NCBI GenBank assembly: GCA_965242855.1
Contig: OZ251509.1
Span: 3,100,001-3,164,000, forward strand
Length of the DNA stretch: 64,000 nt
Direction: 5' to 3'
Source: WTGU01 sp965242855
GTDB lineage: Bacteria; Pseudomonadota; Alphaproteobacteria; UBA828
Shown: piece after piece, positions 55,318 through 62,916 of the stretch
Numbering within the stretch: the first letter of the stretch is position 1
Layout: every line of letters starts with the position of its first letter
The notes under the pieces: model-generated
Seen by the model: only the letters and a program-made list of their open reading frames with translations
What the model was told of the DNA's origin: nothing
Databases searched by the model: none
Translations under genes and position numbers: made by a program

Positions 55318-55872
55318 CTACCGGTTGGCGCCGGGGAGCCAGAGCACGTCGGCGGCGCCGTCCTCGTTGAGGTGGCGGGCCAGGACGAAGAGGTGGTCGG
55401 AGAGGCGGTTGGCGTAGGTCAGGGCCAGCGGGTTCACCGGCTCGGCCGCCGCCAGCGCGACGATCAGCCGCTCGGCCCGGCGCGCCGTCGTCCGCGCGAG
55501 ATGGAGGGCGGCGGCGGCGCGCGAGCCGCCGGGCAGGACGAAGGAATCGAGCGGCCGGAGACGCGCGTTCATGGCGTCGATCTCGCCCTCGAGCCGGTCG
55601 ATCTGGGATTGGGCGATGCGCAGCCCCTCTTCGAGCGGCCCCGGCCGGCAAAGGTCGGCGCCGAGATCGAAAAGGTCGTTCTGGATGCGGGCGAGCATCG
55701 CGTCCGCCGCGCCGCCGGTCTCGCTCCGCGCCACGCCGATCGCGGCGTTCGCCTCGTCGACCGTTCCGTAGGCCGCCACCCGCCGGTCGTGCTTGGCCAC
55801 CCTGGCCCCGCCGCCGAGGGAAGTCTCGCCGGCGTCGCCGCCGCCGGTGTAGATCCGGGTCAGCTTGACCAT
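55318..55872 (-). CDS. Cob(I)yrinic acid a,c-diamide adenosyltransferase, PduO type
   Basis: Adds the adenosyl group from ATP to cob(I)alamin, giving coenzyme B12. The 184-residue product is a five-helix bundle with the ATP-binding N-terminus LTRIYTGGGDAGETSLGGGARV and the signatures VAAYGTVDEANAAIG, RIQNDLFDLGADL, DSFVLPGGSRAAAALHLARTTARRAER and YANRLSDHLFVLARH. The ATG at 55872 shares a base with the stop of the HIG1 gene. Confidence 0.95.
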   Translation of the reverse strand: MVKLTRIYTGGGDAGETSLGGGARVAKHDRRVAAYGTVDEANAAIGVARSETGGAADAMLARIQNDLFDLGADLCRPGPLEEGLRIAQSQIDRLEGEIDAMNARLRPLDSFVLPGGSRAAAALHLARTTARRAERLIVALAAAEPVNPLALTYANRLSDHLFVLARHLNEDGAADVLWLPGANR

Positions 55873-56075
55873 TATTCCCGAATGACGAACACCAGCAGCG
55901 CGAGGAGCGCGATCGCCGCGAACTGGAGGCCGACCCGCCAGCGCATGAAGAGATTGCTCCTGCTCTTCTTCCCGCCGCCGTACATCGCGCCGAGGCCGAG
56001 CGCGAGCGCCACCACCACGCCCCCCATGAGGACGTAGACCGCGATCTCGACGATGTCGGCGAGGGTGCCGGTCAT
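55872..56075 (-). CDS. HIG1-domain (hypoxia-induced) small membrane protein
   Basis: 67-residue protein with two membrane segments (IVEIAVYVLMGGVVVALALG and FAAIALLALLVFVI) separated by a basic loop, GGGKKSRSNLFMRWRVGLQ, the HIG1 motif region with RxxLQ-like arginines. Bacterial HIG1 proteins are linked to cytochrome oxidase assembly. Its stop overlaps the adenosyltransferase start, an arrangement recurrent in alphaproteobacteria, usually followed by etfBA; here etf genes do not follow. Confidence 0.88.
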   Translation of the reverse strand: MTGTLADIVEIAVYVLMGGVVVALALGLGAMYGGGKKSRSNLFMRWRVGLQFAAIALLALLVFVIRE

Positions 56076-56209
56076 GGCGCCTCCACCCTTCCGTCGGGGG
56101 GCGCGCCGGCAGGCGCGCGGAGGATGACTCTAGCGCGCCGCGTCTTGTGCCGGAAGGACGTCGAGGCCACCATCGCCGCCGGCCGGTCATCAACGGCGGA
56201 GCAGGCGGC

Positions 56210-56890
56210 ATGAGCGGCACGCACATTCTCGACGGCCCCGAGCGTCCGCCGACGAACGGCGGGCCGGCGCGCAGGCTCGTCCTCCTGCTGCACGGCCTGG
56301 GGGCGGACGGCAACGACCTGATCGGGCTTGCCGACGCCTGGGGGCGGGCGCTGCCCGACGCCCTCTTCGCCGCGCCCGACGCGCCCGAACCCTGCGACAT
56401 GATGCCCTCGGGTATGGCGCCAGCGGGCCGGCAATGGTTCGGCCTGGGCGACCGCGCGCCCGAGCGGATGCTGGCCGGGGTCGCGCGCGCGGCCGCGGCG
56501 CTCGACGCCTATGCCGACGCCAGGTTGCGCGCGCTCGGCCTGGGCGCCGGCGATCTGGCGCTGGTCGGGTTCAGCCAGGGCACGATGACGGCGCTCCATG
56601 CCGCCTACCGCCGCGCCGCCGCCTGCGCCGGCGTGCTCGGCTTCTCGGGCTCCCTGATCGGCGGCGAGCGTTTGGCCGGAGACGTTCGCGCCCGCCCGCC
56701 GGCGTTCCTGATCCACGGCGAGGCCGACGAGCTGATCCCGGCGGGCGCCCTGTTCGAGGCCGCCGCCGTTCTCGGCGCCTGCCAAGTCCCCGTGCAATGG
56801 CACGTCAGCCGGGGCGTCGGCCACGGCATCGCGCCGGACGGGATCGAGATCGGCGGTCACTTCCTGCGCGACGCGCTCGCCGGCCCGTAA
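56210..56890 (+). CDS. Phospholipase/carboxylesterase (YpfH/acyl-protein thioesterase family)
   Basis: 226-residue serine esterase. Oxyanion strand LVLLLHGLGADGNDLIG, nucleophile GFSQGTM (Ser), acid in IHGEADELIPAGAL and His in SRGVGHGIAPDG. Substrates are lysophospholipids or small esters. The gene diverges from the HIG1/adenosyltransferase pair. Confidence 0.92.
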   Translation: MSGTHILDGPERPPTNGGPARRLVLLLHGLGADGNDLIGLADAWGRALPDALFAAPDAPEPCDMMPSGMAPAGRQWFGLGDRAPERMLAGVARAAAALDAYADARLRALGLGAGDLALVGFSQGTMTALHAAYRRAAACAGVLGFSGSLIGGERLAGDVRARPPAFLIHGEADELIPAGALFEAAAVLGACQVPVQWHVSRGVGHGIAPDGIEIGGHFLRDALAGP

Positions 56891-57011
56891 CCCGGATGTC
56901 TCGGCCCCCTCGGGTGCGCCGGAGTTCCGCCCACGCGCCGGCTCCGATACGCTGGCCTCCGGGCCGACACTTTCGAGTCCGGCCTTCGCGCGCGAACCGA
57001 AAGGACCCGCC

Positions 57012-59102
57012 ATGCGCAGCATCCGAACCGCCCCGACGTTCGCCCTGGCGCTTGCCGGTGCCTTGGCGCTTGCCGCGCCGGCTTACGCCGACGCGACGGA
57101 CGACCTGTTCGAGGCGGCGGGAAGTGGGACCGCTTCTGAAGTGAAGGCCGCGCTCTCTGCCGGTGCTGACCCCAACGCGCGCAATGAAGGCGGTTGGGCG
57201 CCACTGGATTTGGCGGCGGAGTACAACGATGCTTCAGTGGTTACGGCGTTGATCGAAGACGGCGCAAACCCCAATGCGCGCGATGAAGACGGTTGGACGC
57301 CACTCCATTGGGCGGCGGAGTACAACGATGCTTCGGTGGTTACGGCGTTGATCGAAGGCGGCGCGGACCCCAACGCGCGCGATGAAGACGGTTGGACGCC
57401 ACTCCACTGGGCGGCGGAGTACAACGATGTTTCGGTGGTTACAGCATTGATCGAAGGCGGCGCGGACCCCAATGCGCGCGATGAAGACGGTTGGGCACCA
57501 CTCCATTGGGCGGCGGAGTACGACGATGTCTCGGTGGTTACAGCATTGATCGAAGGCGGCGCGGATACGTTTGCTGTGGTGAAGGACGGACGCACTCCGT
57601 TGGCGATGGCCAGCATCAACGAGAATCCGAAAGTTTATGGAAAAATCCTAGAGTACCATCTGCCCCAGAATACGGACAACATCAATACGACGACGCCGAG
57701 TCTACTCCCCGTTCGGTGTTGGTTCGACGACGAGAGCGGGCCGATGAAGGAGTGCTTCTTCATGGTCGTCTCCGAGGATCCTGACGATGCAACGAGCGCT
57801 CGGATCGGCTTTCCCGTCGTGAAGTTCTTTACTCGTCATCCATCCACGAAGAATCCGGTCCTGCACTTGGGAGGCGGTGGTCCCGGAAGTGCGATGGGGC
57901 TCGGTTATCCCTCCGAAATCTGGAATGAGTACAAGAACTTGGTATCGCGATCGGGCCGGGATTTCTACGTCATCGACCCCCGCGGCGTCGGCATGGCATC
58001 TCCAAGGCTGTCGTGCACCAAATTCTTTGCGCCGATCCGGAAAGCTCTGGGCAAACCTATGACCCGAAAAGAGGAGGGTGAACGCTGGATGGAGGTCCAA
58101 CGGAACTGCAAAGAGAGGCTGGACGAGTGGGACCGCGATCTGTCACAATACAATAGCAGAGTCGTGGCGCGGGACGTCGAGCTTCTGCGCCACGCTCTGA
58201 AGATAGAGAAATGGATTTTGTATGGAGTTTCCTATGGGTCCCGCTACGCCTTGACGATCGCGCGAGACTTCCCGGACAGCGTGGAGGCAATGATTCTCAA
58301 CGGCGCGGTTTTCCCGAATCTGAGATACGAGACTTCATCAGCGGAGATAGTGGCCTTAGCATTTGACAAAGTGTTTTCTTGGTGCGGAAGTTCCAGCGTA
58401 TGTAACCCTCAGTCGCTGCGAAAGCGTTTCCAGGTTTTGATCGATAATTTGGATGATACACCCTACGTTGTCGATGCGCTCTCCCCGGAGATTGCAGCTT
58501 ACTATGGCGTGGAACGTTTCGTTTTGACCGGATCAAGATTGGTCCAAGTAGCGTTCATTGCACTCTATGACGCAGAGTTTTTTCCAAAATTCGCCACTCT
58601 GGTGAGCGAGCTGGAACGCGGGGAGACGAAGGCCCTGGAAGACGCTCTCGTATATTATTTCTCACAGTATCTCGACCCAGGCTTCAGTCATCCCGTTAAC
58701 TACGCTCATTACTGTGCAGAGGTGTACCCCTTCGCGGACTACGACGAAATGATGCGCCGAGCGTGGATCTCTCCTTTGTATATTCGGAAGCTATACAGAG
58801 ATTATACATTGGAGGAATTTCGGTCTGAATGCCGGCTTTGGAATGTCACCGCCGCGGATTCGGTGGAGGGCGCAGCGATCGCGACGTCCATTCCCACGCT
58901 GTTCCTGCAAGGCGCGCTCGATCCCGTGACTCCGATCGACCATCTGGACGAGCAATTGCGTTACTTTGACCATCATGCGCTGCTCGTGTTCAATGACAGT
59001 TCGCACTTTGGCCCGGTCCACGGTACTTGCGCGATGGATGCGGCCGCCTACTTTATCAAGCACAAGCAGCTCGATGAGGAGCATGCCCAATGCGCTCAGT
59101 GA
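57012..59102 (+). CDS. Exported ankyrin-repeat/alpha-beta hydrolase (S33-like) fusion
   Basis: 696-residue protein. A signal peptide (MRSIRTAPTFALALAGALAL, cleaved near AYA-DA) is followed by about five ankyrin repeats (30-200), each ending GGADPNARDEDGWTPLHWAA or a close variant. Next comes a C-terminal alpha/beta hydrolase like tripeptidyl/proline aminopeptidases: LHLGGGGPGSAMGLG, VIDPRGVGMASP, nucleophile Ser407 in GVSYGSRYA, Asp637 in QGALDPVTPIDH and His665 in DSSHFGPVHGTC. The ATG follows GAAAGGA. Base composition and codon use from about 57100 on are clearly less GC-rich than the neighbours, suggesting acquisition. The likely role is a periplasmic or secreted peptidase/esterase with a protein-binding N-domain. 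Confidence 0.85.
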   Translation: MRSIRTAPTFALALAGALALAAPAYADATDDLFEAAGSGTASEVKAALSAGADPNARNEGGWAPLDLAAEYNDASVVTALIEDGANPNARDEDGWTPLHWAAEYNDASVVTALIEGGADPNARDEDGWTPLHWAAEYNDVSVVTALIEGGADPNARDEDGWAPLHWAAEYDDVSVVTALIEGGADTFAVVKDGRTPLAMASINENPKVYGKILEYHLPQNTDNINTTTPSLLPVRCWFDDESGPMKECFFMVVSEDPDDATSARIGFPVVKFFTRHPSTKNPVLHLGGGGPGSAMGLGYPSEIWNEYKNLVSRSGRDFYVIDPRGVGMASPRLSCTKFFAPIRKALGKPMTRKEEGERWMEVQRNCKERLDEWDRDLSQYNSRVVARDVELLRHALKIEKWILYGVSYGSRYALTIARDFPDSVEAMILNGAVFPNLRYETSSAEIVALAFDKVFSWCGSSSVCNPQSLRKRFQVLIDNLDDTPYVVDALSPEIAAYYGVERFVLTGSRLVQVAFIALYDAEFFPKFATLVSELERGETKALEDALVYYFSQYLDPGFSHPVNYAHYCAEVYPFADYDEMMRRAWISPLYIRKLYRDYTLEEFRSECRLWNVTAADSVEGAAIATSIPTLFLQGALDPVTPIDHLDEQLRYFDHHALLVFNDSSHFGPVHGTCAMDAAAYFIKHKQLDEEHAQCAQ
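57172..57567 (+). repeat. Four 99-bp tandem repeats encoding ankyrin units
   Basis: Near-identical units begin at 57172, 57271, 57370 and 57469, exactly 99 bases (33 residues) apart. The last two units share the rarer variants GATGT(T/C)TCGGTGGTTACAGCATTG, while the earlier ones read GATGCTTC(A/G)GTGGTTACGGCGTTG. DNA-level identity across synonymous sites indicates recent duplication or ongoing homogenisation. Confidence 0.9.
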
Positions 59103-59234
59103 GCCCTTTACACCTACCGCCTGCGCTGCGCTCCCTCGGCACCGTGTCGTTGAGCGCACCTACTGGCGGTTGAACGAAGGCCGGTACGAGTAAGGCCCGC
59201 CCCCGTCGCACCGAGAGGAGCGCGATAGCCGGAA

Positions 59235-60470
59235 TCAGACGACTCCGTCTGCGCGGAGGGCGGCGATGGCGGCGGCGTCGAGGGCGAGCCAGTCGCGCAG
59301 GATGTCGTCCGCGTCCGCGCCGAGCAGGGGTGCGGCGCGCGGGTAGTCGACCGGCGTTTCGGAGAACTTGATCGGGTTGGCCGGGTGCTCCACCGCGACG
59401 CCCGCGCCGTGCGGGATCGTCACCCTCATGGCCCGCGCGGCGACCTGCGGGTCGGCGAAAACCCGGTCGATGGTGTTGATCGGCCCGCAAGGCACGCCGG
59501 CGGGCTCCAGGGCGGCGATCCAGGCGTCCATCGTCCGCGCGCGGGTGACGTCGTTCAGCAGCGGAATCAGCGCATCGCGGTTGCCGACGCGCCCGGCGTT
59601 GGTGGCGAAGCGCGTGTCCTCGGCAATCTCCGGCCGTCCGGCCACCGCGCAGAATTTGCGGAACTGGCCGTCATTGCCGATCGCCAGGGCGAAATGCCCG
59701 TCGCGCGTCGGGAACACGCCGTAGGGCACGATGTTGTGGTGCTCGTTGCCCGTGCGCGCGGGCACCATCCCGCCGACCAGATAATTCATGGCCTGGTTGG
59801 CGAGCCACGCCACCTGGGTGTCGAGCAGCGCGAGATCGATGTGCTGGCCGCGACCCGTCCGCGCGCGACTCGCCAGCGCGGCGAGGATGCCCGTTGCCGC
59901 GTACATGCCGGTCATCAGGTCGGCGGCGGCGACGCCCACCTTCTGCGGGCCGCCGCCCGGCAGGTCGTCGCGCTCGCCGGTGACGCTCATGAGGCCGCCC
60001 GCGCCCTGGGCGACCAGATCGTAGCCGGCGCGCGCGGCGTAAGGCCCGGACTGGCCGAAGCCCGTGATCGAGCAATAGATCAGGCGCGGATTGATCGCGC
60101 GCGTCGCGGCGTAGTCGAGGCCGTATTTCGCGAGGCCGCCGACCTTGTAGTTCTCGATCAGGACGTCGGCGCAGCGGGCGAGCCGGCGGGCGAGCGCCTG
60201 GCCCGACGGGGCCGACAGGTCGAGGGCGATCGAACGCTTCGCCCGATTGGCGGACATGAAATAGGCGGCGTCGGTCGTCTCCGCGCCCGCCGCATCGCGC
60301 AGGAAGGGCGGCCCCCAGGAACGGGTGTCGTCGCCGCTGCCGGGGCGCTCCACCTTGACCACGTCGGCGCCGAAATCGGCCAGCAGCTGCGCGGCCCACG
60401 GCCCGGCCAGGATGCGGCTCAGGTCGAGCACCTTGAGGCCGGCCAGGGGGCCGCTCCTCCGGCGCGGCAT
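59235..60470 (-). CDS. CaiB/BaiF (family III) CoA transferase
   Basis: 411-residue CoA transferase. N-terminal LAGLKVLDLSRILAGPWAAQLLADFGADVVKVE, ANRAKRSIALDLS, YCSITGFGQSGPYAARAGYD, and the catalytic Asp in LALLDTQVAWLANQAMNYL are all typical. The closest named activities are succinyl-CoA- or formyl-CoA-dependent transfers. ATG at 60470; 41 bases after the ABC ATPase stop on the same strand, so it ends the operon with the acyl-CoA ligase at the window edge. The 132 bases on its 3' side, up to the convergent fusion gene, show no feature. Confidence 0.92.
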   Translation of the reverse strand: MPRRRSGPLAGLKVLDLSRILAGPWAAQLLADFGADVVKVERPGSGDDTRSWGPPFLRDAAGAETTDAAYFMSANRAKRSIALDLSAPSGQALARRLARCADVLIENYKVGGLAKYGLDYAATRAINPRLIYCSITGFGQSGPYAARAGYDLVAQGAGGLMSVTGERDDLPGGGPQKVGVAAADLMTGMYAATGILAALASRARTGRGQHIDLALLDTQVAWLANQAMNYLVGGMVPARTGNEHHNIVPYGVFPTRDGHFALAIGNDGQFRKFCAVAGRPEIAEDTRFATNAGRVGNRDALIPLLNDVTRARTMDAWIAALEPAGVPCGPINTIDRVFADPQVAARAMRVTIPHGAGVAVEHPANPIKFSETPVDYPRAAPLLGADADDILRDWLALDAAAIAALRADGVV

Positions 60471-60511
60471 GGAGGGGGAACCGGTCACGGTCCGCTCGGT
60501 ATCCGCGCCGT

Positions 60512-62368
60512 TTACGCGGCGGCCCGGACGAAGTGGCCCGCCTCCCGCTCCACCAGGCCGGGGCGCGCCTCCCGGTCGACCGTGAACGGCGCCGGCCAAG
60601 CGGCGGGCTCGGAGGCCTTGCCGGCCATCAGCGCCGTCAGATCGAGCGGCGAATCGAGAGTCGGTTCGGGCACCGCCGCGACCAGGGCCCGGGTGTAGGG
60701 ATGGAGCGGGTTGCGGAAGAGGGCCTCCCGGGGGGCGATCTCGACGATGCGGCCGGCGCACATGACGGCGATGCGATGGGCGATGTAGTCGACCACCGCG
60801 AGATTGTGCGAGATGAACAGATAGGTCAGCCCGAGCGTCTCCTGGAGGTCTTTCAGGAGGTTGAGGATCTGCGCCTGGATCGAGACGTCGAGGGCCGAGA
60901 CCGGCTCGTCGCAGATCAGCAGCGCCGGCTTCAGCGCGAGCGCGCGAGCGATGCCGATGCGCTGGCGCTGGCCGCCGGAGAAGCTGTGCGGGTAACGCCG
61001 GAGGAAGCGCGGGTCGAGGCCGACCAGCCGCATCAGCTCCCGCACGATCGCGCGCCGCTCGGCGGGCGCGCCGGCGCGGTGGATGACCAGCGGCTCGGCG
61101 ATGATGTCGAAGACGGTCATGCGCGGGTTGAGGGAGCCGAACGGGTCCTGGAAGATGAACTGGACCTTGCGCCGGAAGGGAACGAGCTGGCGGGCCGAGA
61201 GCGCGCGCACGTCGATGTCCTCCGCGCCGTCGCGGAAGACGATCGCCCCCCGGTCGGCCTGGATCGCGCGCAGGATCAGCTTGCTCAGGGTCGTCTTGCC
61301 GCAGCCGCTCTCCCCCACCAGCCCGACGCATTCGCCGCGGCGCACGTCGAGGCTCACGTCGTCCACCGCATCCACACGCGCCGCCGTCCCTCCGCCGAAC
61401 AGGCCCCGCTTGCGGATGGTGAAACTCTTCCCCAGGCCGCGCACGCTGAGCAGGGGCGCATCGCTCCGCTCCGGGCGCGTCCCGCCGGCGGAGAGGAAGG
61501 GGCCGGTCTCCGCCTTGATCTCGCGGAGCGGCACCAGCCGCGCGCCGGGCGCCATGTGGAAGCGCGGCACCGCGTGCAGCAAGGCGTCGAGATAGGGGTG
61601 CCCGGGGGCGCGGTAGATGTCTTCGACCGCGCCGCGTTCCATCACCTTGCCGCGGTACATGACGACCACCTCGTCGGCCACGTTGGCGACCACGCCGAGA
61701 TCGTGGGTGATCATCAGGATGGCCATGCCGAGCCGGGCCTGCAGGTCCTTCATCAGCTTGAGGATCTGCGCCTGGATGGTGACGTCGAGCGCGGTGGTCG
61801 GCTCGTCGGCGATCAGCAGCGCCGGCCGGCAGACCAGCGCCATGGCGATGGTCGCCCGCTGCCGGAGGCCGCCGGAGAGCTCGAACGGATAGGTGCGCAG
61901 CGCCTTGCCGGGATCGGGGAAGCCCACCAGCCCCAGCATCTCCGCCGTGGCCCGGCGGCCTTCCTCCCGGCCGCCGCCCCGGTGCAGCCGGTAGGCCTCG
62001 CCGATCTGGTTGCCGATGGTGTGGAGCGGCGAGAGCGCGGTCATCGGTTCCTGGAAGACGATCGAGATGCGCCGGCCCCGGATCGCCCGCATCGCCTTGC
62101 CGTCGGCCTTCAGGGCGGTGAGGTCGACCGGCGGGCCGTCCTGCGCCGGGTCGTCCAGCGTCACACGCCCGCCGGCGATACGGGCCACCTTGGGCAGGAT
62201 GCGCATGATGGTCTGGGAGACCACCGACTTGCCGGAGCCCGATTCCCCGACCAGGGCCACGGTGCGCCCGGCGGGGACCGAGAACGAGACGCCGTCGACG
62301 GCGCGAATCGTCCCCTCGGCGACGCGGAAACGGACCTCCAGGTCCTCGACGGAAAGGAGCGGGCGCAC
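60512..62368 (-). CDS. Fused oligopeptide-type ABC ATPase (DppD-DppF)
   Basis: 618 residues with two complete ATPase domains. The first (1 to about 290) has Walker A GESGSGKS, signature LSGGLRQRATIAMAL, Walker B LLIADEPTTALD and switch THDLG. The second (about 320-600) has GESGCGKTT, FSGGQRQRIGIARAL, LLICDEPVSALD and SHNLA. Each ends in the oligopeptide-binding tail (APGHPYLDALLHAVP, NPLHPYTRALVAAVPEP) characteristic of Dpp/Opp ATPases. The start is probably GTG at 62368. Its permeases and binding protein are not in the window. Confidence 0.92.
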   Translation of the reverse strand: MRPLLSVEDLEVRFRVAEGTIRAVDGVSFSVPAGRTVALVGESGSGKSVVSQTIMRILPKVARIAGGRVTLDDPAQDGPPVDLTALKADGKAMRAIRGRRISIVFQEPMTALSPLHTIGNQIGEAYRLHRGGGREEGRRATAEMLGLVGFPDPGKALRTYPFELSGGLRQRATIAMALVCRPALLIADEPTTALDVTIQAQILKLMKDLQARLGMAILMITHDLGVVANVADEVVVMYRGKVMERGAVEDIYRAPGHPYLDALLHAVPRFHMAPGARLVPLREIKAETGPFLSAGGTRPERSDAPLLSVRGLGKSFTIRKRGLFGGGTAARVDAVDDVSLDVRRGECVGLVGESGCGKTTLSKLILRAIQADRGAIVFRDGAEDIDVRALSARQLVPFRRKVQFIFQDPFGSLNPRMTVFDIIAEPLVIHRAGAPAERRAIVRELMRLVGLDPRFLRRYPHSFSGGQRQRIGIARALALKPALLICDEPVSALDVSIQAQILNLLKDLQETLGLTYLFISHNLAVVDYIAHRIAVMCAGRIVEIAPREALFRNPLHPYTRALVAAVPEPTLDSPLDLTALMAGKASEPAAWPAPFTVDREARPGLVEREAGHFVRAAA

Positions 62369-62394
62369 GGGGCGGGGGAGACGGGGCGGGGCCG

Positions 62395-62916
62395 TCAGCC
62401 GGCGTCCGGCGCGGCCCCGGAAACGCCGAGGGCGCGGAGGTTCTCGACGGTGGCGGGATCGAGGGCGAGGCCGCGCGCCCGCGCCGCGGCGGCGGCATGG
62501 CGCGCGATCGTCTCGAAGCCCTCGATCCGCGAATCGATCCGCAGGCTCCGGGTCTGCGCCTCGAGCTTGAGCTGCATCCACCCGCCCCGACGGTCCCGCC
62601 TGGTCGAATAATAACCGAGGGAGCAGCGAGTCAACCGCTCCCACGGCAGATGGCGGGGAAGTGGCCCGTCGACGGTGAGGCCGCGTTCGGAGAGGCGCAG
62701 GCAGGTACGGTGCCGCAGCAGCGCCCGCGCGCCGAACGCCGCGAACAGCGCGCCGAGGGCGGCGAGAACGCCGGCGACCGGCGCCAGCGGCGTCGCCACC
62801 GCGAACGGGCCGAGGGCGAAGAGGAGGCCGAGCGCGGCGCAGGCGTATTCCGCGAGGACCGCGCGCGGCGGGTAGTGGTGGCGGCTCTCGCCCGCGTCCG
62901 GCGCGCCGCCGTTCAC
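62395..62916 (-). CDS. Membrane protein with PH-like domain, unknown function
   Basis: 173 residues, GTG start overlapping the upstream ligase stop (GTGA). Two membrane segments (AEYACAALGLLFALGPFAVA and LAPVAGVLAALGALFAAFGA) are followed by a soluble part, CLRLSERGLTVDGPLPRHLPWERLTRCSLGYYSTRR and GGWMQLKLEAQTRSLRIDS, with the strand pattern of bacterial PH-like domains. No family is recognised with certainty. Coupling to the ligase suggests a role in the same pathway or its regulation at the membrane. Confidence 0.75.
   Translation of the reverse strand: MNGGAPDAGESRHHYPPRAVLAEYACAALGLLFALGPFAVATPLAPVAGVLAALGALFAAFGARALLRHRTCLRLSERGLTVDGPLPRHLPWERLTRCSLGYYSTRRDRRGGWMQLKLEAQTRSLRIDSRIEGFETIARHAAAAARARGLALDPATVENLRALGVSGAAPDAG

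Noticed and set aside
57172..57567. Regularly spaced repeats considered as a CRISPR array
   Set aside because: Units are 99 bases without unique spacers and encode ankyrin repeats in frame within a larger gene.
59103..59234. Gap after the ankyrin-hydrolase gene searched for a tRNA or attachment site
   Set aside because: No cloverleaf, direct repeat or integrase was seen, so there is no support for a classical island border.
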